From assembly GCF_014202995.1 (NCBI RefSeq), contig NZ_JACHIA010000003.1, forward strand, positions 62,001 through 126,000: a stretch of DNA of 64,000 bases, given 5' to 3'. This document shows, in pieces, positions 25,226 through 33,773 of this stretch (within the stretch, counting starts at the first letter, position 1; each line of letters starts with the position of its first letter). Both the position numbers and the translations under genes were made by a program. The notes under the pieces are model-generated. The model was not told where the DNA came from. It saw only the letters and a list, made by a program, of their open reading frames with translations, and did no database searches. Source of the stretch: Longimicrobium terrae (GTDB taxonomy: Bacteria; Gemmatimonadota; Gemmatimonadetes; Longimicrobiales; Longimicrobiaceae).

Positions 25226-26100
25226 GCCGCTTCGGGCGCGCGAAGCGTTTCCGACGGCGGCAGCCCCAGCATGTGCCGCAGCGACCGCGACAGGTACGCC
25301 TTCATCTGCCGGCGGTCCACGATGTCGTCCAGCATCCCGTGCTCCAGCAGGAACTCGGCGCGCTGAAAGCCCTCGGGAAGCTCCTGCTTGATAGTCTGCT
25401 CGATGACGCGCGGCCCCGCGAACCCGATCAGCGCGTTGGGCTCCGACAGGTTCAGGTCACCCAGCATGGCATACGACGCCGTCACGCCGCCCGTCGTGGG
25501 ATCCGTCAGCAGCGCTACGTACGGCACGCCGGCCTCGTGCATCTGCGCCAGCACCGCGGAGGTCTTGGCCATCTGCATCAGCGAAAAGATGCCTTCCATC
25601 ATCCGCGCGCCGCCGGACGCGGACACGATGATGTACGGCTTGCGCGCCTCCAGCGCCCGCATCCCCGCGCGCGCCAGCTTTTCGCCCACGACGGAGCCCA
25701 TCGACCCGCCGATGAACGAAAAGTCCATCACGCCCACTTCCACCGGAATGCCGTCCAGCGTGCCGCCGCCCGTCATGACCGCGTCGCCGTGCGCGCTCTT
25801 GCGCTCCGCGGCCACCAGGCGGTCGCGATACGGCTTCAGGTCTACGAAGCCCAGCGGATCGGCGGAGCGCAGGTCGGCATCCATCTCCGTGAAGCTTCCC
25901 TCATCCGTCAGCAGCGCGACGTAGCCGTCGGCCGAAAGGCGGAGGTGAAAGGCGCAGTTGGGGCAGACGTTCCAGTTTTCCTTGAGCTTCTGCGTGTAGA
26001 GAATTTCACCGCAGTTGGGGCACTTTTCCCAGAGCTCGCCGGGCAGGTCGCGGCGGTCGGCCGCCTGCAGGCGCGTCTTGGGCTTGCGAAACCAGGCCAT
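25222..26100 (-). CDS. accD: Acetyl-CoA carboxylase carboxyltransferase subunit beta
   Basis: The 292-residue subunit of the acetyl-CoA carboxylase transferase makes malonyl-CoA for fatty-acid synthesis together with AccA. A four-cysteine zinc ribbon is present (Cys27, Cys30, Cys46, Cys49 in CPNC pairs). The crotonase-fold core shows GGGTLDGIPVEVGVMDFSFIGGSMGSVVGEK, SASGGARMMEGIFSLMQMAKTSAVL and FAGPRVIEQTI. Length and motif order match the family. It lies 64 bp downstream of rodA and overlaps folC, so it appears to be part of the mre-rod operon. Cytoplasmic. The AccA partner is not in the window. Confidence 0.97.
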   Translation of the reverse strand: MAWFRKPKTRLQAADRRDLPGELWEKCPNCGEILYTQKLKENWNVCPNCAFHLRLSADGYVALLTDEGSFTEMDADLRSADPLGFVDLKPYRDRLVAAERKSAHGDAVMTGGGTLDGIPVEVGVMDFSFIGGSMGSVVGEKLARAGMRALEARKPYIIVSASGGARMMEGIFSLMQMAKTSAVLAQMHEAGVPYVALLTDPTTGGVTASYAMLGDLNLSEPNALIGFAGPRVIEQTIKQELPEGFQRAEFLLEHGMLDDIVDRRQMKAYLSRSLRHMLGLPPSETLRAPEAA

Positions 26101-26164
26101 GAGGACCGGAGTGTGTGTCGGGAATGGAGATGCGGAGGCGGGCCGAGGGGCGCGCTGACCGAAG

Positions 26165-27400
26165 TCAGCGCGCCTTCTCGGCCGCGATTCGCTGGATGAC
26201 GGCCATCGCCAGCAGGTTCACCAGCAGGAACGAGCCGCCGTAGCTGATGAAGGGAAGCGGAATGCCGGTCACGGGCATCACCCCCACCGTCATCCCCACG
26301 TTGATGAGCACGTGGGTGAACCAGCTTCCCAGAATGCCGATGGGCACCAGAGAGCCGAACGGATCGCGCGAGCGCTCCGCGACGCGGATCAGCCGCCAGA
26401 AGATCAGCCCGAAGGTCAGCAGCACGGCAAGCACGCCGATGAACCCCAATTCTTCGCCGATGACGGCAAAGATGAAGTCGGTGTGCTGCTCGGGAAGGAA
26501 GGCCAGCCGTTTCTGCGGACCTTCCATGAAGCCCTTGCCGAACCAGCCGCCGCTGCCGATGGCCACGCGGCTCTGGATCAGGTTGTACCCCGTGCCCCGC
26601 GGGTCGCTCGCCGGGTCCAGGAACACCATGAAGCGCGCCTTCTGATATGGCTTCAGCATGTTCCACAGCGGCAGCGCCACGGCGCCGGCCACCGCGTTGG
26701 CCACGAAGATGGAGATCTTTTCGCTGATGAAGGCGTTGCGCCAGAAGAGCATCGCCATCAGCAGGACGATGTAGAAGCCCCACACCCACACGCTGATGCT
26801 CAGGAACAGGCTGAGCAGCGGGCTGATCAGAAAGAAGATCGTGAGCACCGGCGTGCCGGCCCAGTACAGGCACCACACCAGGATACTGGCGAAGGCCAGC
26901 GCCGAGCCCAGGTCCGGCTGCAGCATCACCAGCCCCATGGGGAGCGCGACGACGCCGATGGGCTTCCACAGCGCCCACAGCGTCTTGGGCGGCTCGCGCC
27001 ATTCGCCCAGCACCCGCGCCAGCATGAGCGCGGTGGCGATCTTGGCCACCTCCGAGGGCTGCAGGCCCACGGGTCCCACGCGGATCCAGCTCTTGGTGCT
27101 TGCGCCGGTCGTGCCGCCGCTGCCGAACACCAGCGCCGCCATCAGCAGCACCAGCCCCAGCGCGTACGCCGGCTGCGCGCCCCACTCCAGCCATCCGAAG
27201 CGCACCCTCAGCAGCACCGGCACCAGCAGGATGGCGAGGGTGAAGAAGATGAGCTGCTGGCGCCACGTCCCCTCGGCACGGGTGCCGGGAACGTCCACGG
27301 CGCCGGCGCTGAAGATCATGCAGATCCCGAAGACGGCCAGCCCCACCACCAGCCAGAAGAGCACCGGGTCTCCCAGCCGCACCTGCGCGTAGCGCTTCAT
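26165..27400 (-). CDS. rodA: Peptidoglycan glycosyltransferase RodA (SEDS family)
   Basis: The 411-residue inner-membrane protein has about ten or eleven helices and polymerises lipid II during elongation, working with a class B PBP and MreBCD. SEDS signatures include LQPSEVAKIATALMLAR, LVMLQPDLGSALAF (with the catalytic-type Asp), YNLIQSRVAIGSGGWFGKGF, FLPEQHTDFIFAVIGEELGFIG and the final GIPLPFISYGGSFLLVN. It is longer than Escherichia coli RodA (370), through the loop and extra segment around residues 190-245. It lies 61 bp downstream of mreD. The PBP2 gene that usually sits between mreD and rodA is missing here. Confidence 0.96.
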   Translation of the reverse strand: MKRYAQVRLGDPVLFWLVVGLAVFGICMIFSAGAVDVPGTRAEGTWRQQLIFFTLAILLVPVLLRVRFGWLEWGAQPAYALGLVLLMAALVFGSGGTTGASTKSWIRVGPVGLQPSEVAKIATALMLARVLGEWREPPKTLWALWKPIGVVALPMGLVMLQPDLGSALAFASILVWCLYWAGTPVLTIFFLISPLLSLFLSISVWVWGFYIVLLMAMLFWRNAFISEKISIFVANAVAGAVALPLWNMLKPYQKARFMVFLDPASDPRGTGYNLIQSRVAIGSGGWFGKGFMEGPQKRLAFLPEQHTDFIFAVIGEELGFIGVLAVLLTFGLIFWRLIRVAERSRDPFGSLVPIGILGSWFTHVLINVGMTVGVMPVTGIPLPFISYGGSFLLVNLLAMAVIQRIAAEKAR

Positions 27401-27461
27401 GCCGCCCTCTCAGGCGCGCGGAGCACGCCGTCCATCCCCGACCCGCACATGAGAACCCCCT

Positions 27462-27935
27462 TCATGCCACCGCGCGGTACGCCGCCGCGGCCGCAAGCCC
27501 CACCGCCCCCGCGTAGATCGCGGCGATCAGCGAAAACGCCAGCCCGCTCACCGGCCCCGCCACGTCGGTACGCAGCAGAAGCAGGTACATCATCGCATCA
27601 TACAGCCACTTGCCGGCGATCAGGTAGATGACCAGCACCACCGGGCTGTCGCCGGCGATCCACTCGCGCGAACGGGCGCCCAGGTAGCCCAGCACCGCCA
27701 GCGCCAGCGCGCCGGCGCCAAAGGTGTACATGTTCACCGACCCGTCCAGCAGGCCCAGCAGCACTCCCAGCCCCGCGGCCCACCCCGCGCGCATGCGCCG
27801 GGCGGCCAGCAGAAGCGCGACCACCAGCAGGTCCGGCGCGAATTCTCCCAGCCCCATGCCGATCCGGAGCAGAAAGTACAGCACCGCGAGCACCGCGATG
27901 AACGCCACGAATTGCCAACGCGTTCCCTCCGTCAC
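27462..27935 (-). CDS. mreD: Rod shape-determining protein MreD
   Basis: The 157-residue, hydrophobic protein has about five membrane helices and the MreD pattern of a conserved acidic 'DLLVVALLLAARR' and 'GLLDGSVN' loop (residues about 35-70). It is a component of the elongasome with MreB, MreC and RodA. It starts at GTG 27935, 5 bp after the mreC stop, consistent with translational coupling. Sequence conservation in MreD is low, so the call rests on size, topology and place in the operon. Confidence 0.88.
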   Translation of the reverse strand: MTEGTRWQFVAFIAVLAVLYFLLRIGMGLGEFAPDLLVVALLLAARRMRAGWAAGLGVLLGLLDGSVNMYTFGAGALALAVLGYLGARSREWIAGDSPVVLVIYLIAGKWLYDAMMYLLLLRTDVAGPVSGLAFSLIAAIYAGAVGLAAAAAYRAVA

Positions 27936-27940
27936 GTAAC

Positions 27941-29014
27941 CTACTCTCCCGGATTCTGGGTGGCGGGCGGAGCCTGGGGCTCACCCGGAAATACGGGACG
28001 GCCGGGCAGTTCCGGCGTGGGGTCCACCGGGCGGGGCCGCGGACGCGGTGCGGCCGGGCGCGGCGCGGCGGGCCTGGGCGCCGCCGGACGGGCCGGGGCC
28101 GCGGCATCGGGGCTCAGCCCGCGCGCCGCCGAATCGGCCGGGGCCGGCGCGGTGAGGCGCACGCCCCACGCGGCGGCCAGGTTCTGGTCCGACGCGCCCT
28201 GCACCGGATCGCCCAGCACCAGCACGTGCGACACCTGTCCGGGCGTCACCAGCGGGCGGACGTAGTAGATGCGCTGCCACCCGCCGGGGTCCTTGCCCTC
28301 GCCGGCCACGCGGCCCACGGGAATGCCCTGCGGATAGGTGCCGCCCTCACCCGAGGTGACGATCAGCGCGCCGGTGTCGGGCGCGGTGTGGAACGCCACC
28401 GGGCTGAAGGCCAGCATGTCGATCCCCTCGCGCTGAATGGGGTGCGCCACGCCGTAGGTTTCGCCGTCCTGGGTCATCACCGAGACCGCGAAGTCCGGGT
28501 GCGTCCAGGCCTTCATCATGGCGGTGGCGCTTCCCAGCTGCCCCACCTGCCCCGCCAGCCCGTCGGCGGTGATCACGGCGGCGCCGTCGCGCAGCCCGTC
28601 GCGCCGGCCCACGGACAGGCGCAGCAGCCCCTGCGAGCCCTGCCCCGCCACCCAGCGCCCCTCGGCGGGGACGAACGAGTAGGTCAGCCGCTCGCGGAAG
28701 CCCAGCAGCTGGCGCAGCTGCCGGTTCTCGGAGGCGAGCGTGGCCTGCCCCACCAGGAACGAGGCCAGGCTGTCGCGCTCGGAGCGCAGGCGGCCCACGT
28801 CGGCAAAGCGGCCCTCGCGGTCGGCGGCGCCGCGCTGCAGCGCCACGAACGGGTAGAGCACGGTGCTGCGGAGAGCGTGCCCCACGCCGTCCTGAAACGG
28901 GCTGGGCATCAGGTACGCCAGCCCGGCCAGGGCGGCGAACGTCCCGGCGATGGCCAGGTCTCGCTTGCGGCCGCGCTCTCCGGCGCCGCGCAGGTACGGT
29001 CTGAACGCGCTCAG
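27941..29014 (-). CDS. mreC: Rod shape-determining protein MreC, probable CTG start
   Basis: The 357-residue protein has a single N-terminal membrane helix (about residues 20-36), then a coiled coil (about 65-95, FADVGRLRSERDSLASFL...SENRQLRQLLGF). The periplasmic beta domain follows (VGRRDGLRDGAAVITADGLAGQV ... VTSGEGGTYPQGIPVGRV). It links MreB inside the cell to the cell-wall enzymes outside. There is no ATG, GTG or TTG in frame upstream of the helix after the mreB stop. The best start is CTG 29014, which overlaps the mreB TGA (CTGA) and lies 10 nt after AAAGGAG. The last 70 residues are an unusual Pro/Ala/Arg-rich tail. Confidence 0.9.
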   Translation of the reverse strand: MSAFRPYLRGAGERGRKRDLAIAGTFAALAGLAYLMPSPFQDGVGHALRSTVLYPFVALQRGAADREGRFADVGRLRSERDSLASFLVGQATLASENRQLRQLLGFRERLTYSFVPAEGRWVAGQGSQGLLRLSVGRRDGLRDGAAVITADGLAGQVGQLGSATAMMKAWTHPDFAVSVMTQDGETYGVAHPIQREGIDMLAFSPVAFHTAPDTGALIVTSGEGGTYPQGIPVGRVAGEGKDPGGWQRIYYVRPLVTPGQVSHVLVLGDPVQGASDQNLAAAWGVRLTAPAPADSAARGLSPDAAAPARPAAPRPAAPRPAAPRPRPRPVDPTPELPGRPVFPGEPQAPPATQNPGE

Positions 29015-30048
29015 GACGTCAACACTCCTTTGTACTTGATCACGTCGTCCAGAATGCGCCCGGCCCCGCGAACCACGCAGGTGAGCGGATCCTCGTCGAC
29101 GTGAATTGGAAGGTTGGTTTCTCGGGCAATCAGGCTGTCGAGGCCGCGGATGAGTGCTCCGCCGCCCGTCATCACGATGCCCCGGTCCACGATGTCGCTG
29201 GCCAGCTCCGGCGGGGTGATTTCCAGCGCCCGGCGCACCGCTTCCACGATGGCCTGGATGGGCTCCTGGATGCACTCGCGGATTTCCTGCGAGTGCACGC
29301 GCACCGTCTTGGGAATGCCCGACACCAGGTCGCGCCCCTTGACGTCCATCTCGCGCTCGTCGCCGGTGCTGTAGGCCGACCCGATCTGGATCTTGACCGC
29401 TTCGGCCGTGGCCTCGCCGATCATCAGGTTGTAGTTCTTGCGCATGAAGGTGACGATGGCGTTGTCGATCTCGTCGCCTCCCACGCGGATGCTGGTGTCG
29501 CACACGATCCCCGACAGCGCGATCACCGCGATTTCCGTGGTGCCGCCGCCGATGTCGATGACCATGTTGCCCGTGGGCGTTTCCACCGGCAGCCCCACGC
29601 CGATGGCCGCGGCCATGGGCTCGGCCACCATGTACACTTCCTTGGCGCCCGCCGCGGCCGCGCTCTGGCGAACCGCGCGCCGCTCCAGCTCGGTGATTCC
29701 CGAGGGCACGCCCACCACCACCGTGGGCTTGAGCTTCAGGAACCGCTTGGAGGTCACCGTCTGCAGAAAGTACCGCAGCATGATCTCGGTGACGTCCACG
29801 TCGGCGATGACGCCGTCCTTGAGGGGGCGCACCGCGGTGATGCCTTCGGGGGTGCGGCCCAGCATGCGCTTGGCCTCGAGCCCGATGCCCTTGATCTGGT
29901 TCGTGGCCTTTTCCATGGCCACCACCGAGGGCTCGTTCAGGACGATGCCTTCGCCCTTTACGTACACCAGGGTATTCGCCGTCCCAAGGTCGACGGCGAT
30001 GTCGTTGACCGGGATGAAGCTCCCCGACCGGAACCAGCTGAAGGCCAT
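29011..30048 (-). CDS. mreB: Rod shape-determining protein MreB
   Basis: The 345-residue bacterial actin homologue organises cell-wall synthesis in elongating cells. The phosphate-1 motif is NDIAVDLGTANTLVYVKG. The phosphate-2 motif is MVIDIGGGTTEIAVIALSG and the adenosine motif is IVMTGGGALIRGLD. An amphipathic N terminus (MAFSWFRSG) could bind the membrane. It is the first gene of the string mreB-mreC-mreD-rodA-accD-folC. Its stop overlaps the presumed mreC start. Upstream lie 350 bp and then a composite repeat block, so the operon promoter should be within 30049-30400. Confidence 0.98.
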   Translation of the reverse strand: MAFSWFRSGSFIPVNDIAVDLGTANTLVYVKGEGIVLNEPSVVAMEKATNQIKGIGLEAKRMLGRTPEGITAVRPLKDGVIADVDVTEIMLRYFLQTVTSKRFLKLKPTVVVGVPSGITELERRAVRQSAAAAGAKEVYMVAEPMAAAIGVGLPVETPTGNMVIDIGGGTTEIAVIALSGIVCDTSIRVGGDEIDNAIVTFMRKNYNLMIGEATAEAVKIQIGSAYSTGDEREMDVKGRDLVSGIPKTVRVHSQEIRECIQEPIQAIVEAVRRALEITPPELASDIVDRGIVMTGGGALIRGLDSLIARETNLPIHVDEDPLTCVVRGAGRILDDVIKYKGVLTS

Positions 30049-30403
30049 GTGCTCTTTCCGTACGTTCTCGCCGGGGCCGTCCGAGGCCCTGCGGGCGCCT
30101 GTGGCGTGTGGTTTTGCCCTGTAATCCGTTGGCTTACGAGGGGCGCAAAGCTAGGCCGCCCCCGGCACCACCGCAACCCGGCACCACCCGGGAATCGCCG
30201 TGCGCACATGCACGCGCCATGCCGGGGAGTACGGAATGCGCGCCGGGGGCGGAGCAGACCAGGTTTGATGATGCACGGCCAATCTGCTACAGCGGCAGAC
30301 AATCGTGCAAGTGCTGGTGTGGATTGGGGATGGGTGGATGGGTGGATGGGGGTGCCGCCGCCCGCCTGGACGGGACGAATGGTGGCGTTCGTGGGGCGGA
30401 GTC

Positions 30404-30893
30404 CGCGGGCGGCCCCCACCCGGGCTCGTACTACTCGCCCACCCCTCCCCCAAAAAAGACTGGGGGAGGGTTGTTGGGTCGGATGGTTCGGTGCGCAGCG
30501 CGGAGATTCGGAGCGGGAGCGAGGCGTACGGTTCGCGCGGGAGCCATAGTACGGGCGTGGAGCGGATCTCGTTGAGCGAATGAATCCGCCGCTCAAACAG
30601 CGGGAACCCCCGACTCATGGCCGCTGTCGCGTCCACGATCGGGGCTTCAACTGCGTTGGGGAATCCACATCGTAGCCGCAGGCACAGTCCGCGAAGGCGG
30701 ACTTCGTGTGTCTCGAGGCGCGGTTTCAACCGCCGGGCGACAATCCGCACACCCGGATGCCTGATTGATGTTCACGCGTTCGCGCCATCCACCCCGCGCC
30801 AAACTGGTGTGTGCTCCCTCTCCCACATCCGTTCGTGGGAGAGGGTCGTCGTGCGGAGCACGCGGGGTGAGGGCCCACAGCCTGTCGCAGGAG
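30404..30893 (+). repeat. Composite repeat block C-A-B-E, copy 1
   Basis: In order: the C hairpin (30443-30470, CCCTCCCCC ... GGGGGAGGG) preceded by CCCCCACCCGGGCTCGTACT; A4 (30574-30660, opening GAGCGAATGAATCCGCCGCT); B1 (30687-30745, CAGTCCGCGAAGGCGGACTT ... GGTTTCAACCGCCGGGCGAC); and the E hairpin (30816-30845, CCCTCTCCCA ... TGGGAGAGGG). Nearly the same series is repeated at 35425-35890. The interval from mreB (30049) to 31068 holds no gene that I can support. Confidence 0.85.
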
Positions 30894-31068
30894 CCGTTTC
30901 GTCCGCATTCGGCCTTGCCGTGGACCTCATCTTCTACCGCCTGCGAGGGATGACTGATCGCGCATCATCCTTGCCCATCGTTTCGCGACCGATTACGGTT
31001 CGGGCACACAGCCGCGGAGCGCCGCGCCGAATGCGCGCGGCGGGCCGGGGCGGATTCCGGGAGACGCC

Positions 31069-31236
31069 ATGAGCAAGCTTACGCTGCGGATCGACGAACT
31101 GGCGGTGGATTCGTTCGAGATGGAGATCGAGCAGGCCGAGCGCGGAACGGTGGACGGCAACGAAGCGCTGAGCGGAACGCTGTGCTACACGCCCGGCACC
31201 CGGCTGACCTGCTGCCCCTGCACGCCCGCGTTCTGA
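31069..31236 (+). CDS. Orphan RiPP (lanthipeptide-like) precursor peptide
   Basis: The gene encodes 55 residues and is too short for usual gene finders. The N-terminal leader (MSKLTLRIDELAVDSFEMEI) has the 'KLxLxxDxLxVxSFE' pattern of pinensin-type class I lanthipeptide leaders found in Bacteroidota and Gemmatimonadota. It continues through ERGTVDGN, another frequent feature of these peptides. The presumed core, about the last 20 residues (SGTLCYTPGTRLTCCPCTPAF), holds four Cys and five Thr plus a Ser, suited to thioether or disulfide formation. GGGAG lies just upstream of ATG 31069 and a strong terminator follows 38 bp after the stop, so it looks like a free-standing transcription unit. No LanB, LanC, protease or transporter gene lies nearby, so any maturation enzymes must be elsewhere. 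Confidence 0.62.
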   Translation: MSKLTLRIDELAVDSFEMEIEQAERGTVDGNEALSGTLCYTPGTRLTCCPCTPAF

Positions 31237-31273
31237 GATCCACTTTTCCACGCGCGAGGCGGGAGACGAACGG

Positions 31274-31304
31274 ACGCGGGCCCGGCATGTCGCCGGGCCC
31301 GCGT
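31274..31304 (+). terminator. Rho-independent terminator of the RiPP-like gene
   Basis: A 13-bp perfect stem, ACGCGGGCCCGGC with its complement, has a 5-nt loop (ATGTC) and is followed by TTTCG. Confidence 0.92.
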
Positions 31305-31510
31305 TTTCGTGCCGATGGAATGCCGCCGCCGGGGTGAGTTGCGTGAGGGATTCGCGCCCGGAGGGCCGAGAACCCGGTTCGCGCGTGCATCGAGGCCGCC
31401 ATCCACGTCTCAGCCGTGGCGCGAACCGGGGGCTCGGCGCCGTTGGCAACAGCTGTATCGTTGCCTACGGCGCGCGAAGCCCGGCCCCGCGCAGCGGGGA
31501 CACGCCCGGA

Positions 31511-31555
31511 ACTGAGGTGCGTGAGTGCTGGGTGCGTTAGTGCGTGAGTGCGGGA
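31511..31555. repeat. GTGCGTGA-type tandem array, copy 1
   Basis: Degenerate units of GTGCGTGAGTGC / GTGCGTTAGTGC run in tandem between the RiPP-like gene and oligopeptidase B. Similar arrays lie at 41786-41826 and 47218-47276. The rest of 31305-31643 shows no gene. Confidence 0.7.
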
Positions 31556-31643
31556 ACAGCAGTGCCCAATGCTCAGTGCCTAGTGCCCGGGGGCGGTGCG
31601 GCGTTTGGGCCGACGATGCCGCACTTGGCACTTTCGCACTTCC

Positions 31644-33773
31644 TCACCGGTCGATCCCGAGATTGTGCAGCACGAACGCGTACCGGAACGCCGTCTCGCG
31701 CAGCGCGTCGTACCGGCCCGACGAGCCGCCGTGGCCCGCGCCCATGTTGGTGCGCAGAAGCAGCAGGTTGTCGTCGGTGCGCGTGGCGCGCAGGCGGGCC
31801 ACCCACTTGGCCGGCTCCCAGTACGCCACCCGCGGATCGTTCAGCCCCGTCGTCACCAGCATGGTGGGGTACGCCTTGGCCTCCACGTTGTCGTACGGCG
31901 AGTAGGAAAGCATGTAGCGGTACTCCTGCTCGCTCGCCACCGGGTTGCCCCACTGCACCCACTCCGCCGTCGTGAGCGGAATGCTGGCGTCGGCCATGGT
32001 GTTGATGACGTCCACGAACGGCACGTCCGCCACCACCGCGCGGAACAGGTCCGGGCGCAGGTTCACCACCGCGCCCATCAGCAGCCCGCCCGCGCTGCCG
32101 CCGCGGATGGCCAGCCGCTCGCGCGAGGTGTAGCGCTCGCCCACCAGGTGCTCGGCCGCCGCGATGAAGTCGGTGAACGTGTTGCGCTTGTTCATCATCT
32201 TGCCCTGGTCGTACCAGCCGCGGCCCATCTCCTGCCCGCCGCGGATGTGCGCGATGGCGTACACCACCCCGCGGTCCAGCAGGCTCAGGTTGGCCACGCT
32301 GAACGCCGGATCGGTGCTGATGCCGTACGATCCGTACGCGTACAGCAGCAGCGGCCGGCTTCCGTCACGCACGAACGGCTTTTTGTAGACGAGCGAGACG
32401 GGGACCATCGTCCCGTCTGACGCGCGCGCCCAGGTGCGCTCGCTGGCGTACCGCGCGGGATCGTACCCGCCCAGCACCTCGGTCTGTTTGCGCAGCATGC
32501 GCTCGCGCCGTCCCATGTCGTAGTCGTACACGGACGACGGCGTGACCAGCGAGGTGTAGCCGAAGCGCAGCGTATCCGTGTTGTATTCCGGATTGCTTCC
32601 CGGCGACGCGTTGAACACCGGCTCGTCAAAGGAGATGGCGTGCTCCCGCCCGCTGCGCACGTCGCGCACGCGGATCTGCCGCAGCGCGTTGCCCCGCTCG
32701 TACAGCACCAGGAAGTTGCGGAACACGTCCATGCCGTCGATCAGCACGGAGTCGCGCGCGGGCACCAGTTCCCGCCACGCGCGGCGCGACGGATCGGCGT
32801 CCGGCGCCTGCACCAGCTTGAAGTTGTTGGCCCCGTCGGCGTTGGTGCGGATGACGAAGTGGTCGCCCTGGTGCTCCACGGAATAGATGACGCCGTCCTG
32901 CCGCGGCGAAACCATGCGGAAGGTGAAGGGGCCCGCCGCGGGCGCCACCATCGCCTCGGACGTCGTGTAGCTTTCCGAGCCCACCACGATGAAGCGGTTG
33001 TCCTTGGTGCGCTCCACGCTCACGCGAAAGAGCGGGTCGGCATCCTCGTGCACCTTGACGTCCGACGCGGTGGGGGTGCCCACGGCGTGGCGGAAGATGC
33101 GGTCCGGGCGCTGCGACGCATCGGTGCGCGTGTAGAACAGGGTGCGGTTGTCCGCCGCCCACGTCACGCCGAAGTGCACGTCGTCAATGCGGTCCGGCAG
33201 CACCTGGCCGGTGCTGAGGTCCTTTACCATCAGCGTGAAGTGCTCCGAGCCCGCCGTGTCCACCGCGAACGCAAGCATGCGGTGGTCCGGGCTGACGGCG
33301 AACGCGCCCAGCGAGTAGTAGCCGTGCCCCTCGGCCATGCGGTTCTGGTCGAAGATCACTTCCTCGGGCGCGGTCATGCTGCCGCGGCGGCGCACGTAGA
33401 TGGGATACTGCTTTCCCTCTTCCGTGCGCGAGTAGTAGAAGTACGGCCCGATGCGGTCCGGAACGGAAAGGTCGTTCTGCTTGATGCGGCCGACCATTTC
33501 CTGGTACAGCGTTTCCTGAAGCGCGCGGGTGCCGGCCATGGCCGTGTCGGCGTAGCGGTTTTCCGCCTGCAGGTACGAGATGACTTCCGGGTTGGCGCGG
33601 TCGCGCAGCCAGAAGTAGTTGTCCACGCGCACGTCGCCATGCAGCGTGTCCGTACGGGGAAGCACCCGCGCCACCGGCGGCCGCGGCAGGTCGCGCGCGG
33701 TCTGCGCGGCGGCGGGCGCCGCCGCCAGAACGGGGGCAAGGAGCATGAGGGTTCGCGCGGTGCGGCTGTACAT
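31644..33773 (-). CDS. Oligopeptidase B-like prolyl oligopeptidase (S9A), exported
   Basis: The 709-residue protein has a signal peptide (MYSRTARTLMLLAPVLAAAPAAAQ), an N-terminal seven-bladed propeller (about 45-445) and a C-terminal alpha/beta-hydrolase domain. The triad is Ser560 in GGSAGG, Asp646 in GLNDPRV and His681 in GAGHGG. Oligopeptidase B-type features are YFYYSRTEEGKQYPIYVRR, the SLVYKK motif and YGSYGISTDPAFS. The family cleaves short peptides, often after basic residues; the signal peptide indicates periplasmic use. A GTGCGTGA tandem array lies downstream. Upstream is a 520-bp divergent region shared with cysK. Confidence 0.93.
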   Translation of the reverse strand: MYSRTARTLMLLAPVLAAAPAAAQTARDLPRPPVARVLPRTDTLHGDVRVDNYFWLRDRANPEVISYLQAENRYADTAMAGTRALQETLYQEMVGRIKQNDLSVPDRIGPYFYYSRTEEGKQYPIYVRRRGSMTAPEEVIFDQNRMAEGHGYYSLGAFAVSPDHRMLAFAVDTAGSEHFTLMVKDLSTGQVLPDRIDDVHFGVTWAADNRTLFYTRTDASQRPDRIFRHAVGTPTASDVKVHEDADPLFRVSVERTKDNRFIVVGSESYTTSEAMVAPAAGPFTFRMVSPRQDGVIYSVEHQGDHFVIRTNADGANNFKLVQAPDADPSRRAWRELVPARDSVLIDGMDVFRNFLVLYERGNALRQIRVRDVRSGREHAISFDEPVFNASPGSNPEYNTDTLRFGYTSLVTPSSVYDYDMGRRERMLRKQTEVLGGYDPARYASERTWARASDGTMVPVSLVYKKPFVRDGSRPLLLYAYGSYGISTDPAFSVANLSLLDRGVVYAIAHIRGGQEMGRGWYDQGKMMNKRNTFTDFIAAAEHLVGERYTSRERLAIRGGSAGGLLMGAVVNLRPDLFRAVVADVPFVDVINTMADASIPLTTAEWVQWGNPVASEQEYRYMLSYSPYDNVEAKAYPTMLVTTGLNDPRVAYWEPAKWVARLRATRTDDNLLLLRTNMGAGHGGSSGRYDALRETAFRYAFVLHNLGIDR

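Noticed and set aside
27941-29503. 520-codon frame as the full mreC gene
   Set aside because: The first 160 codons lie over mreB in another frame and look non-coding; MreC length and helix position fit the CTG start at 29014.
30049-31068. Small open frames in the repeat block (for example 30305-30583)
   Set aside because: They are made of repeat-module DNA and recur in other copies with different reading frames.
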